DNA from: Adiantum capillus-veneris
Lineage: Eukaryota; Streptophyta; Polypodiopsida; Polypodiales; Pteridaceae
DNA length: 64,000 nt
Assembly: GCA_014529385.2 (NCBI GenBank)
Contig: CM043966.1
Coordinates: 142,460,211 to 142,524,210, forward strand
Direction of reading: 5' to 3'
In this document: piece after piece, positions 23,791-35,760 of the stretch
Layout of the letters: the number at the start of each line of letters is the position of its first letter
Position numbering within the stretch: the first letter of the stretch is position 1
Notes under the pieces: generated by a model
Database searches by the model: none
Seen by the model: the letters and a program-made list of their open reading frames with translations, nothing else
What the model was told of the DNA's origin: nothing
Made by a program: the position numbers and the translations under genes

Positions 23791-24019
23791 TTTCTCACCC
23801 GCTGTCACCACGTGCCCAGCTACAACACATACACACGTTGTCGTTTTCTCTCACCCTCTCTCTCTGCGCAATTAGAGTCGTGCTTCTCTCGCGTATAGCA
23901 TGCCGTGCCAACTCCCTCCCTCTCTCCCAGATGCTTCGTCCTGCACGCTGACAAGCCTCGCTCGCCAAGGTCCTCGCCCATCAAAGTCAACGCCGCCATC
24001 CTCCATGCGTAGCCTTTGA

Positions 24020-24790
24020 GCAGGTAAGAAAAAAAACATCAATAAATAAATTCTAGTAAAAAACAATTAAAAATTTTCAAAAAAAATAAAAATAAATAAA
24101 AATAAAGAACTCATAGAAAATCACAAAATTCAAAAATCACATAAAAATTTTAAAAACCCATCAAAAAATCCAATAGAAATGTTTAAAAAGAGGATTGAAA
24201 AATCATTTAAAAAATTACCAAAAAATTAAAAAAACTCATAAAATTTTAAAAACCTCTTAGAAATTCATAAAAACCCAAAATTGATAAGAAAAATTCACCA
24301 AAATTTTTAAAAACCCATCAAAAAATCCAATAGAAATTTTTAAAAAAAGGATTGAAAAATCATTTAAAATTTTACCAAAAAATTAAAAAAACTCATAAAA
24401 TTTTAAAAACCTCTTAGAAATTCATAAAAACCCAAAATTGATAAGAAAAATTCACCATAAAATCAAAAAAATCTTTAAAAATCAAAAGTTCATAGATAAA
24501 TCACAAAAATTTGTAAAAATATCAAAAAGTGACACAAATAAATCCCTAAAACATTTTCTTTTTTAAAAAATCCATTAAAAAATCCAAAACTAATCGAAAA
24601 AATCATAAAAATCATAAAACCTTCAAAGAAATCCCAAAAAAATTAGAAAATTACCAAAAATCCACAAGTTCACAAAAAATTTATTTTAAAACATCAAAAA
24701 TTTCCCAAAAAATCGTTAAAAAATCATAAAAAGACCAAAAAATTTTAAAAATTCAATATTTTACAAAAAATTAAGAAAAATGAAAAGAAA
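24020..24790. repeat. A-rich leader with a 157-bp tandem duplication
   Basis: Nearly 770 bp of A-dominated sequence with short recurring AAAAATCA and CAAAAA words. Inside it about 24142-24298 and 24299-24456 are near-identical tandem copies (CCCATCA at 24157 and 24314). No gene. Composition shifts sharply into the coding-like part at 24799. Confidence 0.85.
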
Positions 24791-27412
24791 CTTGTCAAAT
24801 GTACCAGACAAAGCCGAAAAAACCTAGAAAAGCAAAAAAATCACAAGCCGAGCAAACAGCAAAAAAACGAGTAAATCAAAAGCCGAAAAGCAAAGCCAGA
24901 GAAGTGCATTGCAAAGCAAGCACAAATCAAGAACAGCGACCAAGAAAAATCGAGCAAGCAGCGGAAAAGCCTGAAACAGCAAAAGAACGGCCGAAAAAAG
25001 CAAGCAAAACCACCAACAGTAGAGCGTCAAATAAATTTCAAAAATTTTGCAAGTGAGAAACGAGCAAGTGCAAGTGTAGCAGTGCAAATTGGATTCCAAT
25101 CGGACGAACAAGGGCACAACTCGCATATGATTGCAGATTAGGCTAGTACAGCAGCAAAAATTTTGTTAACCGATACCAAAATCTGCTAGGAGACAGTTTT
25201 ACAGAACAAGCCAACATGGACTCAAATCGAGCCGAGAATTCAAGTACAGCAGAGCAAGCCAGTAGCAGTGGTAACACAGGTACAAGTGCAACAGGGCAAA
25301 TTTAACAGCTATATGGCTACAAAGGAGATAAAGTCTTATACACAGATTCAGAAGGTCATAGGTATCTTATGAGCAGTAAAAGCAACGCGGGAGCCAAGAT
25401 CCTATTGATCAGAGTAAGGCCAGATTGAGAGAACTCCAAGATGTTCACAGACTTCAGTGGAGCCAGGTATTGCAAGCTCAAAGATGAAATGCATATAGAA
25501 GTGCAAAAAATTGACCCAAATGTTTATACAGAAATCTACACAAGTCAGCAAAACATATAGTTGGTGCATATGCAATCAAGATCATTGTACATGGATTACA
25601 GTGGTCAGATCTATAATCAAGAACCGGAATTGCAAGATCGAAAAGATCAACCAATAGGAGCCAGTCTAATTGGAGAACCAAGCCAAAGACGGTGCACAGG
25701 TCAAGATGGAGCAGTCAACAGCTTTATGCTCAGTGTTCTGAAAGAAAATGCCGACAATTTGGCAAGCATAGAAACAGAAGCTTCTCAGCAGGAGCTTGAG
25801 ATGATAGAACCAGATGAAATACCACCAGTCATGGCGTATTTCTCAGATTGTGGATGAAAAGGCGGACATTTTTCTGAAGATTGTCCAAGAAATCCTGACA
25901 CAACAGGGATACATCAACCGCCAAGCAAAGTGCAGAGCAAATTGAAAATGTGAATCTCAATGTAAGTGTATTTAACTCGTCACTTTTAATGCAATCGGAT
26001 GATTTTTCATTACCATTAGAAGCACCAGTAAAAACACTGCAAGTTCAAAATCAGCATAAAGATGTGCAAACACCTGAAAAGCTTAAAATTGATTCTTTGA
26101 ACAACAAATTCCTACATGAATTTAGTCAAGGTGTCCAGTTATCACCAAAGGTTAAAAAGACTGTTAAATATGCAAATGATTCTACATCCACTTCCATAAG
26201 TGTGCAATCATTCGCGAGTCTAAGGGACACATCAAACAGAATGATGTTAGCATTGTATGGTACACATAATTCATATGCACACTATGTAGACCAAAAAGGG
26301 AAACTGTACAAAAAGGATCAACCAGTGTTTGAACGGCCCACATACCAGCTCATAGAAGTGCGTCCAGTGATAGATCAAAAAGGATGGTTCATTTCAGAGG
26401 AAAGAATCTATTATAGCCCATCCTCTCTAGAGTTGAAGGATATTACCAGAGTGAACACAGAAATGTGTTCAGAGCCAAACTCTCCTCCATCAGAAATCAA
26501 GCTTTGATGTTGTGACTAAACGAGCATATACTTTGACCAAAATAGTCGTAGATATAGATGAGAGTCTAGCATCTATGATGCCTTGGGTCCTGAAACCATA
26601 GAAGCTCATATCATAGGAGACCCATGGGATAGGCAATATAAGGGCAAAGATAATGATATCTACAGCTTGACTTGGGGAATAATTTGTCTTGTTTCAAGGA
26701 GATACATAGGAAACTATGTAGAAGGTTTACAGATGCCAAATGTCAACAATGCTACCCAAAGTGTACCTTCACATCCCCAAAAGGTGAGACTAAACCAGAT
26801 CCAAACAATTTTGAACTCTTATAATGAAGCAGGCTATAAGGGGAGAGTTGTAAATCCATCAAGCTCAGCTCTTATACCAGGAAATGCTACACCAGTTAGA
26901 AGCCCTAGAGCTACTAGCCAGCAGACCACTTCAAAGCAGAAACCATTGAAAGATCATATGGTTGTTGGAAGTTTCCAATGGACCCAGGTTCCCTTAGAAT
27001 CTGCAAATAGATGCTTATATGAAGATCATCAAGGATAAAAGTTTCAGCTAATCTCCACAAGTCAAAGTCAAAAGCCGACAAATCCAATAGTCTTCAAAGA
27101 GTTACATGTGACCAAGCGCACATATGCATATCAAGATGCACATGGTAATGAATATCACCAAGGTCATTACCTTGTACAAACCCATACGGATGGCCCGCCG
27201 ACTGGAGTCAAGAACTATGTGAAGATGATGTAAAGCCTCAAGTTGCCAAAAACAGGTGATAAAAAAATTCAAAGTCAATGGGAGCTAAAGTCCAAAAAGC
27301 TACACAAAGGTCACCACCAAAATCTCCTCCAAAGAGACAAATTCTCCCAGAAAGTACAATGGATCTTCTAAGATCAAGGGTTACGCAGATGTAGGAGGAC
27401 AATGCTCATCAA

Positions 27413-28276
27413 TTGTTGCAGACAAAAAGTGCAGTATCACAGTCAATGGAGTCGACATCTATTGAAGCAGGTGGTCAAAGAAAAGAAAATACAGATAAAT
27501 TTCAACCAAAGGATGTTTCCATAGCAAAAGCAGTCAATTTAGACACGAATCCTGAGATGATCAAGTGCAACATTGTTGGTGAAAATGAAGAAAAGCTATC
27601 AAGAGAAGTAAAGCTAACTTTTCAGTTAGACAAGAACTTCATGTCCTTTCGCACTTGGAAAAGATGTGGCCAACCACAATTAGAAGATGTTCTTGAATTT
27701 GTCAGCATATCCGGAAACAAACGAGCAGAATGCTGGGGAAGCATCTCCACCACCATGGAAGTAAGTTCACATATGATCAAAGCTCAATTCCATGTGATTA
27801 CAGCAAAAGATATGCCATACGACATCATAATGGGAATGCCAATGGGCCAGAAGATGTCAAAGATACAGAGTTCAATGAAGATGTGGTCTTCAAAGAAAAC
27901 AAAGAATGAAGATCAAGGTTGGTCACCTGCGGCGGATGACAGCTCAAAGTCCTCAAGCACAATTAAAATGGAGACTTATATCAAAGAAAATCTTATTGAG
28001 GATGATTCATCTCCATCATTCAATACTTCAAAAGAGCCTAAAGCAAATCAGGCAATAGCAAGTGTAGATCAAACAGAACAAAAAGCAACCACGCTAGCTA
28101 TGGAGCAAAGAATGCCACCAGAGCCAGAAGTTAAGAAGAACGAGGTTGCAGACAACCAGGAAGCAATAGGAAGTCCAAAGATCCAGACAGTGCCAGTTGA
28201 GTCAACTGATTGCAAGTCAGAGTGGAGCACAAAGTCTCAAGCTACTCTCCATAAAGACACAATCATATCAAGATGA
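27413..28276 (+). CDS. Retropepsin-like domain 1 ORF (287 aa), catalytic triad not visible
   Basis: Residues about 65-150 have the sequence pattern of a retroelement aspartic protease: a beta-rich stretch, AQFHVITAKDMPYDIIMGMP as the C-terminal flap/ILG-type motif, but QLDKNFMS where D-T/S-G-A would be expected. The rest is Lys/Ser/Glu-rich and probably disordered. It sits in tandem with a second protease-like domain that starts 50 bases downstream in another frame. Inference: a catalytically dead protease fold within a gag-like protein. Confidence 0.5.
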   Translation: MLQTKSAVSQSMESTSIEAGGQRKENTDKFQPKDVSIAKAVNLDTNPEMIKCNIVGENEEKLSREVKLTFQLDKNFMSFRTWKRCGQPQLEDVLEFVSISGNKRAECWGSISTTMEVSSHMIKAQFHVITAKDMPYDIIMGMPMGQKMSKIQSSMKMWSSKKTKNEDQGWSPAADDSSKSSSTIKMETYIKENLIEDDSSPSFNTSKEPKANQAIASVDQTEQKATTLAMEQRMPPEPEVKKNEVADNQEAIGSPKIQTVPVESTDCKSEWSTKSQATLHKDTIISR

Positions 28277-28562
28277 GACCATGGAGAAAGCAAAACAAAG
28301 ATCTTCAACAGAACTAGATAATAGTTGTAGATCTCAACAGTACAAAAGGAGCAAGTGTCAAATGCAATGCTCTATTGGATAAAGAAGAAAAGTGCAACAT
28401 GGTTGCAGACAACATCCAGAGCATTCTAGAGATTACTCCATGCAAACATGATAGCAAAACAATGCTAGGTTTGCATACAAGTCAAAAAGAAATGGTTGCT
28501 ACCCTTAGCATCCAAAGTCATGAAGAGTAGGTAAAGTTTCACGTGAAGCCTTTCAAAAAGAA

Positions 28563-29549
28563 ATGCTTGCAGATGTCATCCTTGGACATCAGTGGTTAGA
28601 CCAACACAAGGCCTACAAAGAAGATAAAATGGTAATACTCTCTTCTTCAAGAGGTAACCAACAGCATTTACAGGTACCATTAATGCTAAATTCAGAGATG
28701 CTGAAGTCACAAGAATCAAAGACAAATCTTGCAGACAAAGGTAAAGCTAAAGTGGACCCTCCACTGATTAGCAAAGAAGGTGTGACAGTATATGCATCTA
28801 CATCAAAGAGCCCTCATGGAACAGTTTCTTCAAGCAAGTCAGGCTTTCAAAACTTAAAGTCAATTGCTGACCCAATTGAAACCTCTAAGGAGACACCCAG
28901 AAAAGCAAAGATATATCAGCCAAAGTACTCAAGGAAGCAAAGGAAAGTCAAGCAAGTGTTTACTTCGAGCAATTTTTTCAAAGTCAATGATCCGCTTTGG
29001 ATTAAAGACAGGAAATCAACACAAAAAGACAAACACATGGGATGGATAGCATCACAAGGGAGCTTAAAGGAACAGGAGTACTATGGAGGTAACAAACAGA
29101 TATGGGTACCAAAAGCACATGTTAGAGCATATGAAGTAACTTCAAATCCCTCCCAAGAAAGAAGGCCCACAAGGTATCAACCTCGAGAATATTCTAAGAT
29201 ACCTAAGAAGCAGGTATACAACAGAACAACATTGAAAGATGCTAAAGTCCACCACAACTCTCAAGAAGATACAGAACAAAGACAAATCTCAAGGAATGTT
29301 CCTCTTGAACAAGGATTCTACACAGGCTATACAAAGATTTGGCTACCAGTCAACCATACGCCAATTGCAGCTACACCAAACCTAGAGCGAAGCAAAGTCA
29401 ACAATGGAGATACAAAGGTCATCAAGAGATTTGGATTCCTAAGTCTTCCAATGAACCTAGTCAAAAGCCAAATGCCGACAGTCAAGAGAGGCCTACAACA
29501 ACATCAAAGACTTCTTACAATAGGCCTAATTGTAAAATCAAACAGATAA
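28563..29549 (+). CDS. Retropepsin-like domain 2 C-part and Trp-Pro repeat tail (328 aa)
   Basis: Starts with MLADVILGHQWLDQHKAY, matching the ILG-x-x-W-L ending of plant Ty3 proteases. The upstream half is in another frame (28320-28530) and shows LLDKEEKCNMV where the active-site D-S-G-A would be. Further along, YYGGNKQIWVPK (about 29082), FYTGYTKIWLPV (29320) and, in the next frame, RYKGHQEIWIPK (29408) form a three-fold repeat. The rest is rich in Lys, Gln, Ser and Thr. The frame is lost near 29400. Confidence 0.5.
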   Translation: MLADVILGHQWLDQHKAYKEDKMVILSSSRGNQQHLQVPLMLNSEMLKSQESKTNLADKGKAKVDPPLISKEGVTVYASTSKSPHGTVSSSKSGFQNLKSIADPIETSKETPRKAKIYQPKYSRKQRKVKQVFTSSNFFKVNDPLWIKDRKSTQKDKHMGWIASQGSLKEQEYYGGNKQIWVPKAHVRAYEVTSNPSQERRPTRYQPREYSKIPKKQVYNRTTLKDAKVHHNSQEDTEQRQISRNVPLEQGFYTGYTKIWLPVNHTPIAATPNLERSKVNNGDTKVIKRFGFLSLPMNLVKSQMPTVKRGLQQHQRLLTIGLIVKSNR

Positions 29550-30716
29550 TGGAGTCTTCACAGTCAAAGAAGGACAACCCAACCAACGAGAATATAGATT
29601 CAAAGATAATAAAATAGGTATGGCAAAAGAAACCTTCAATGCCAACTTGGTCCTTCACTAATCCTCTTTTTGAGGATTCGAGATTATTTTTACCTGAAGA
29701 AATGTTTGTAGCAAGCACAAGAATGTAAAAAGTCAAGTCGACAGGGTGCAAAAAACACTCTTTGGCATAGTCAGAGTCAGGCTGCTAAGCCATAAAATGA
29801 GCAAAGCATTAGTCCAAAGCTTCAAGTCATATTAAACTTTGTACTAAGATTCGTAGTTATTAGGCTTACGCTCAAGCTGGAAAAGTTGAGCATATCTAAG
29901 TCGTGTCACTCATGCTGGATGAGATGAGCATAAGAGTCGAAGTCTATTAACTTACAATTGGTGGAGTGTCGTAGAGTTCCAACACTCACGCACAGTGCAC
30001 AGTAATATGAGAACACATATCCTCGTCAACGAAAACCATTCTTAAAGGGGTGCCACCTTGCAAAGCCATGTCATATGCTTTTATAGCTAGAACATCTTTC
30101 TAAAGAACCCCTCAAAATCCTTCTTGCACCACATATTGTTTCCCATGCATTTATGTATATGCATAAATAGGATGTCCCATCATTGGACATATGCATTTGA
30201 CACTCTGTTTTGCTTCCACATATGCTCCTTGAGTGGACTACAACAGGAAAACCCATGTTCCATCATGCTACCCTTTCATATTTGCTGCCTTTTTAATTCC
30301 ATATCTATCAGCAAATAATCCTTTCAGTACTTTATTAATATTTTCCATGCTAATAAGTTTTCCAATAATGCACGTATCCCAAAGGCACTTTTTGCCCACT
30401 GGGTTTTTTCCCTTTGGTCATCCAAGTATTAGACCCTACTTTAGAACCTCATCATTCTACTTCCCTTATACATACTTTTCATAAATAAAAAACAGCCTCA
30501 TCATTATGCTATTACAACGGAAAAATGCAACATCATCTCTCACATCAGACGGAAAAATGTAACATCATCTCTCATAGCACCAAATTGAACCTCATCAACG
30601 AATTCAATGACAAATGAAGAAATCAGCCCATCAACAACCAATCAAAACCTTCCCTTGCCTCCACAGACACTTTTCAACAGTGCCCGAGGACGGGCACTAA
30701 AATCGGAAGCGGGGAA

Positions 30717-30792
30717 TGTTAATTGAGTCAACGTCAGTTAATAGAAGCTGCTAAAGACCGAAGACATACGAATGCACATCGAAGATCAACAT
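30717..30792 (+). repeat. Truncated 3' LTR of the non-autonomous element
   Basis: Starts with TG right after a purine tract (AATCGGAAGCGGGGAA, 30701-30716) and matches 22505-22580 for 76 bases with about ten differences, then diverges abruptly. It pairs with the 5' LTR and gives the element a length of about 8.3 kb. Confidence 0.8.
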
Positions 30793-32200
30793 CCACATCA
30801 TTTTGATAGCCTTATTTTAAAGTAGCATTTTACCCATTCCACGAGGTCACACTTGTCTATCTATCCATAAACCATCCTAAAATAGATTTTCAAAGTGATT
30901 TGAGAAACCATGTTTAGCAATCAAGTTCAAATTGCATAATTTTGCAAGGTTTTATGATTATAGAGATAAGATTTCACTATCTTTTTGATAATCAAATCAC
31001 ATAGATGTAGTACAGTTCCTATAATAGTTAGATCCATATCCTCTCCAAAAAAATCCACTTTGAACTTGATGGTGCTCACAATTAGCAAAAGGATCATGCT
31101 TTATATCATGACCCGTTAGTGTGGTACATGTATTACAAGCACATCTAGAACAATGTAGATCATAAGAATTATACAAGCAAGTCTTCTTTAATGTTTCATA
31201 AATCGTAGCTAGAAGAAAAATAAATAGTTCATAACTACAATCGTATTATGAAGCAAAATCTCTTCCCATAATTACCATAATGTAAATCAAAGAAAGGAAC
31301 ACAGCTAGTCAAGATTTCTAGTAACAAAGGGTCAAAATCAAGCAAAGACATTAAAGCCCAGATTCCTTAAGAAAAAGTATCAGATACCCAAGACCATATA
31401 AAAAGGTATGCCCAAACCATCAATTAGATCCAAGTCAAAATTTAGGCTTTAATCCAAGCAATTTAATTTGAGATTAGGACCCCATGAAATCTCCCCGCAA
31501 TAATTTTAAGGTTGAAACCACAAAATTAAAATTTGTATGTATAAGAAATCAGCAAATCCATATGTTTTCCACAAATAGTCAACACAATAAATCCAAAGGA
31601 GAGTCTATGTTTGAGGTACGAGGCATGTAAGTTAGCCTCATTTATGTAAATGAATCCAGTCTAGGTGTTCGAAGCCAAAACAGCCAAACCGACCAGACGG
31701 GCATCCTTTGAGTCGACCCCTTCATTTTTTAGCCCAAATTCTCATATCTATTATTTTTCGAAAAGCCTTTGTAATTATATGAGAGACTCATATTTTGTTC
31801 AGATCATCTGGAGTTTTTTTGTGCTACATCCGAGTTGTATAATTTATAAATGAGTTCGAGCCTTATAAAGTTAGCCATTGACCAAGAGATCCCTAGGTAT
31901 AAATCTCATTTTGTAAAGTGGGAAAAGGACCCTTATCATTATCGAAGTTTTGAGTTTTGGAGCGTACGACTAAGAGAGGCTACTCTCATGCACCTTGTAA
32001 TCCTCATATATTGAGCTCTGGTAAACACGTTTCAATTCCAAAACTTGCAATGTGTTCCTTGTTTATTGCTCTTTTATTCAAGTATATTCATTGTCAATTT
32101 TGTTGTGATTTATGACTATATATTAGTAGGCTAAATCTGTTATTTTGAGTATGTTAATGACTATTTTTTGACATTTTGACCATAGGAGAGTGTTCCTAGA
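30793..32200. other. AT-rich DNA without recognisable genes
   Basis: No ORF of interest, no repeats with a partner in this window. It may be decayed LTR sequence: the 31860-32240 stretch looks like a leader or LTR edge but has no second copy. Confidence 0.5.
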
Positions 32201-33250
32201 CCGTAGGGAGACCTTTTTGATATGTTCTGTGGGTGCACGTTGTCAGCGTGCAAACGACAAGAAAAACAAGTGCCTCTATATCCTTGCATGAATCACACCG
32301 TCGGAAGGAAGAACTATTACACTGTCGAAAACACCTGTGATAAACACCAGTAGAGATTTAATGAAAAACCTTTCAAGCATGAAATACACTCAAAATCATG
32401 AGAAACCAAGGACATCATGACAAAGCTCGTCTTGTGGAAATGTCCGTAGAGTAACCATAGGCAAAAAACATATGAAAGATGAAAGAGTTATGGCCGCTCG
32501 AAACCAAGGGTGTACTCTTTTTTGCTCAAAAATAAACTCTCTAGAAGTTGTGCAACTGTTGCAGCTATTAAAATGGGGGTCCTTATTAGCTTTTATCCCC
32601 AAAAATTTCCTCTCTCTTCTCAGCCGACAAGGCTCTATTTATAGGCCTCTTTTAATTGGTTCAATTTTGGCCTTTTTTGGGTAGAAAAGGAGGTGTTGGT
32701 GACCCTTTGACCAAGGGAATGGGGTGGGGGCAAGTGTCCAGAGGCCAAAAATTGAAGCCAAGCGCCTGTCCAGCTGAGTGGGAACCCAAAAAATGCACCC
32801 CTTCTCTGCCATGAAACCCACAAGCCCCTCCATAACCAAGCCTTGAGAGCTCCTCTCACCTTGATACACCCATAATGGGCTCCCAATGTGCCCTATATAC
32901 CCTCCACTTTCCCCTTTTTCCTTCCCATGTGGGATAATTCCCATTCCACATGGCACATTCTTCCCACTCTCCCCAAGCCCCTTCTCTCCCCACAGAAAAC
33001 TTTCAGCTTGACCCCTTCTCAGGATCAACTTCCCCGTAGCATAGTGCAACGTTGCGGGCATCAAATGCGACGCCGTAAAGCACAGCTTGGAGCCCATTAC
33101 TTCAGCTACCTCCCAAAATTTAAATTCTTAGCATTTTTTATTTTAGATCATCAAGTTGCCCTAGTTGCCTTTGTCACATGTATCTGCAATCACGTTCTAA
33201 GTTGAGACCGCCCACTTTGGATGCACATAGCTCATGATGTATAAGTCTGA
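32200..33250 (-). repeat. Possible solo LTR, minus orientation
   Basis: The minus strand carries a clear TATA box CCTATAAATAGAG (plus 32632-32644) with a GC-richer upstream part and a downstream leader-like part, and no coding sequence (the 152-aa frame 32639-33097 has no recognised domain). No second copy in the window, so the borders and the LTR call are inference. Confidence 0.35.
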
Positions 33251-33939
33251 TTCACGAGTTGTAAAGCACGGCTGAAAATAAATATTGAAAACTAGGTCTT
33301 GAGGACTCAAATAACCCAAAACCTCAGCATCGAAGCCTGGCAAAATCAAACCTTTGTACATGAATTTTTACATGGTCACTTCCAAGACGTGAAGCACGAT
33401 GTACACATATGTATATGAGGCTAATTAGCAAGCATTTTAGCATGATTTAATGACTTAATGCTCAGCCAAAAATTGCATGACAATGTGTGTGCAGATGCGT
33501 GCGTGCACGGTGCGGTGTGGTGCGGTGCATGCAGGGAAGGGAAGGAGCACAAGACCGGCGTGGTGGAGCAACCTGAGAAACTAGTGAGTGAGGTGCTCCG
33601 TATTCTTATTAGAGAATAAGGAAGTGTACACACATGGACAAAACGGCCGGACATCGGATGTTCGGCTCGGGCAAAAGGTGCAGCGCTTTTAGCCCAACAA
33701 ACTCCCACTTAAAAGTGATGCTTCAATAAGTGAGACCTACTAGCTAAACTACTAGTATGTACAAGAAACTAGGTGAGAAACTCTCTCAACCTATGCCCAC
33801 TAGCTCACTCTATCGATCTACACGCAATCATATCGGCTCTGGTGGCAGGCGAGTGTGTATACCCATGCTAGAGCCTGCATTAAATCTCACAGACTACTCT
33901 GTATGGTCTGAAAAACTCCACTATGCATCATGCTAGTGT

Positions 33940-34200
33940 TAGCCATCACACAACTGACAACCCCTGCTGTGAATGCTCCCACGCTGCTAGATTGGGCCTC
34001 GACACTAACAAGTCGAACATGAGATGCCCGAACACTGACAAAATTTGCACAAACCTGGATATACTCGCCTCCCCTTTGCTATATGCAATCACTGTGTCAT
34101 CAAGACTACCCATTGCGTATGGATGTGTCACTAGGAAACCTATGTCCCTGTCACCCATAGGCAAAATTGTGTCCTGGCACCAACTCATCAGCCTCTAACA
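33940..34200 (-). pseudogene. Unrecognised 80-aa ORF, possible retroelement remnant
   Basis: Minus-strand frame 33946-34188 has a protein-like composition (DRDIGFLVTHPYAMGSLDDT, then SRFVQILSVFGHLMF). I do not recognise it. The surroundings (33421-34540) contain a GTGCG-rich patch and no other usable frames. Confidence 0.25.
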
Positions 34201-34544
34201 TGAGCATATCAAAGAACTCCATATTTTTCAACTTTGTCTGTGTCTCTAGGGAGTAGACCTACTCTACCTCTGGCTGCACAAAATCTGACAACACATGTTG
34301 TGTCTCTCTAGAGAACTACTGTTCTATCTCTGTCTCTACAGAGTCTACTTGCACAACCTGCACAGCTAAATGCTCTGTCTCATGAGCATGGTGGAGCTCA
34401 TGTGCGAAAGAGACATGTCTTGTCTCTCACTCAAAGCATAGCACCATCAGAACCGATACTACGCCATCTCGAACCTTAGACATGTGCATAGGATATACCA
34501 GGCATTTGCGGGCTCCTCTGACAACACCTGGTGTATCTCTCTAG

Positions 34545-34768
34545 AGTGTGTCAAGTGTCAAAACCTGTGGGAATGACCTCTTAGGGCATGCAGTAGAACC
34601 TCAGTGTGCATGGGGCATATTTTAACTCTATATATTGTAAAGGGTTGTTAACTAATTAATATAGCGTTACTTTTGTCGACTCTTCTCTCTTCTCTCGATT
34701 CACCTTCTTCTTTGCATGTTATCCTGCTCATCATGGCTCGCCTTCACCCGCCATAGCCAGGACCATCA
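34545..34768 (+). repeat. 5' LTR (5'-truncated) of a gag-only copia element
   Basis: Matches 37246-37471 in direct orientation. TATA-like CTCTATATATTG at 34634-34645, end AGCCAGGACCATCA. Compared with the 3' LTR it lacks about the first 30 bases. Confidence 0.85.
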
Positions 34769-34770
34769 AC

Positions 34771-34787
34771 TAGTATCAGAGATGCGG
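34771..34787 (+). other. Degenerate primer binding site (tRNA-iMet type)
   Basis: TAGTATCAGAGATGCGG two to three bases after the LTR end resembles TGGTATCAGAGC with a changed second base. Confidence 0.7.
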
Positions 34788-35652
34788 ATTGAAGCCTTGT
34801 GTTCGAGAAGCATGGCGGGAATCGTTGCTTGCAGAAGAGACTTGGGCCTTCGTCCACCTACACGATTTTGAGGATGCATACGGTTTGCCATGGCCTGAGA
34901 GCAATTTTTCAACACTGCAAACATTCTTAATTTTGCCTCTACAGCCCACTCATAGCAAACCTTTGCAAGCTCTATCGTTCTGCGCCATTTCAACATTACA
35001 AAGCTTGCTGTTTTTGTTTTCATACTGCCTATTTAAATATTGGCCACTTGTTTAACCCCTTCAAGAGGCCATTCTCACCCTCATTCACACCCTCGGTGAT
35101 CGGCAACAGCAAATGTTACGAGACTGGGCACCCTCCTGTTGTAGTGGTTAGCTGCAATTGGGATAGCTGGCGTAATAGTTAATTATGTGTTGTCTATTTA
35201 TTTTACTAATTGAGTTGATGATGATTTTGTAGAGTGGAATGTAGAAAGTTGATGAAGAGGCGACGGCAATTACTCTTGGCCATTTTATATTTGCACAGTA
35301 TCTTAGAATATCATTTCAATAAGCCACTATGGCTCTATAAATAGTTGTAGTGGGAACTCCCCTTATGGGTCATGCAAGAACTAATGAGCTTCACTCATTT
35401 ACAAAAGTGAAGTGGTTGTAAAATGAGGGGCCTCAATTTTTGGCACCTTAAACTCAAAAATAATATATTAAATACCAACTCCACAAGAGAGGTGTCGTGG
35501 AGTTTGGGGTTAAATTTAGGCCTTTCTCTTGCAGATTCTCTTCTCTACTCTCTTAAGCTATGGTTATTTACTGTGTACTCTCTAATCTAGTCTCCATCTC
35601 TTACACATCTCTTACACTCTCTTACAAGCATGTCTATGTCAATTTTATGTTT

Positions 35653-35760
<108 letters not shown>

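Larger units (their letters stand above)
24799..29617 (+). pseudogene. Broken polyprotein of the non-autonomous LTR element
   Basis: A string of plus-strand frames, broken by stops and shifts, fills the place of gag-pol. Order: a Lys-rich basic piece (24799-25056); a stretch with repeats of Y-x-D-x-x-G-x-x-Y (25309-27160), interrupted by a Cys/His-containing piece KGGHFSEDCP near 25860 that resembles a damaged zinc knuckle; a first retropepsin-like domain (27620-27870, ending YDIIMGMP); a second one (28320-28650, ending DVILGHQWL); and a Lys/Gln-rich tail with repeats of Y-x-G-x-x-x-IW-x-P (29060-29500). I find no RT, RNase H or integrase. The longest open pieces are 27413-28276 (287 aa) and 28563-29549 (328 aa). 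Family not recognised. Confidence 0.6.

Noticed and set aside
24824-25126. Minus-strand 100-aa hydrophobic frame (possible membrane protein)
   Set aside because: Antisense of the Lys/Ala-rich plus-strand piece, so the Phe/Leu richness is a mirror effect.
25840-25895. Canonical zinc knuckle in the non-autonomous element
   Set aside because: Only one Cys before and His-x4-Cys after an in-frame TGA are present and the spacing is one residue off; called damaged or knuckle-like at most.
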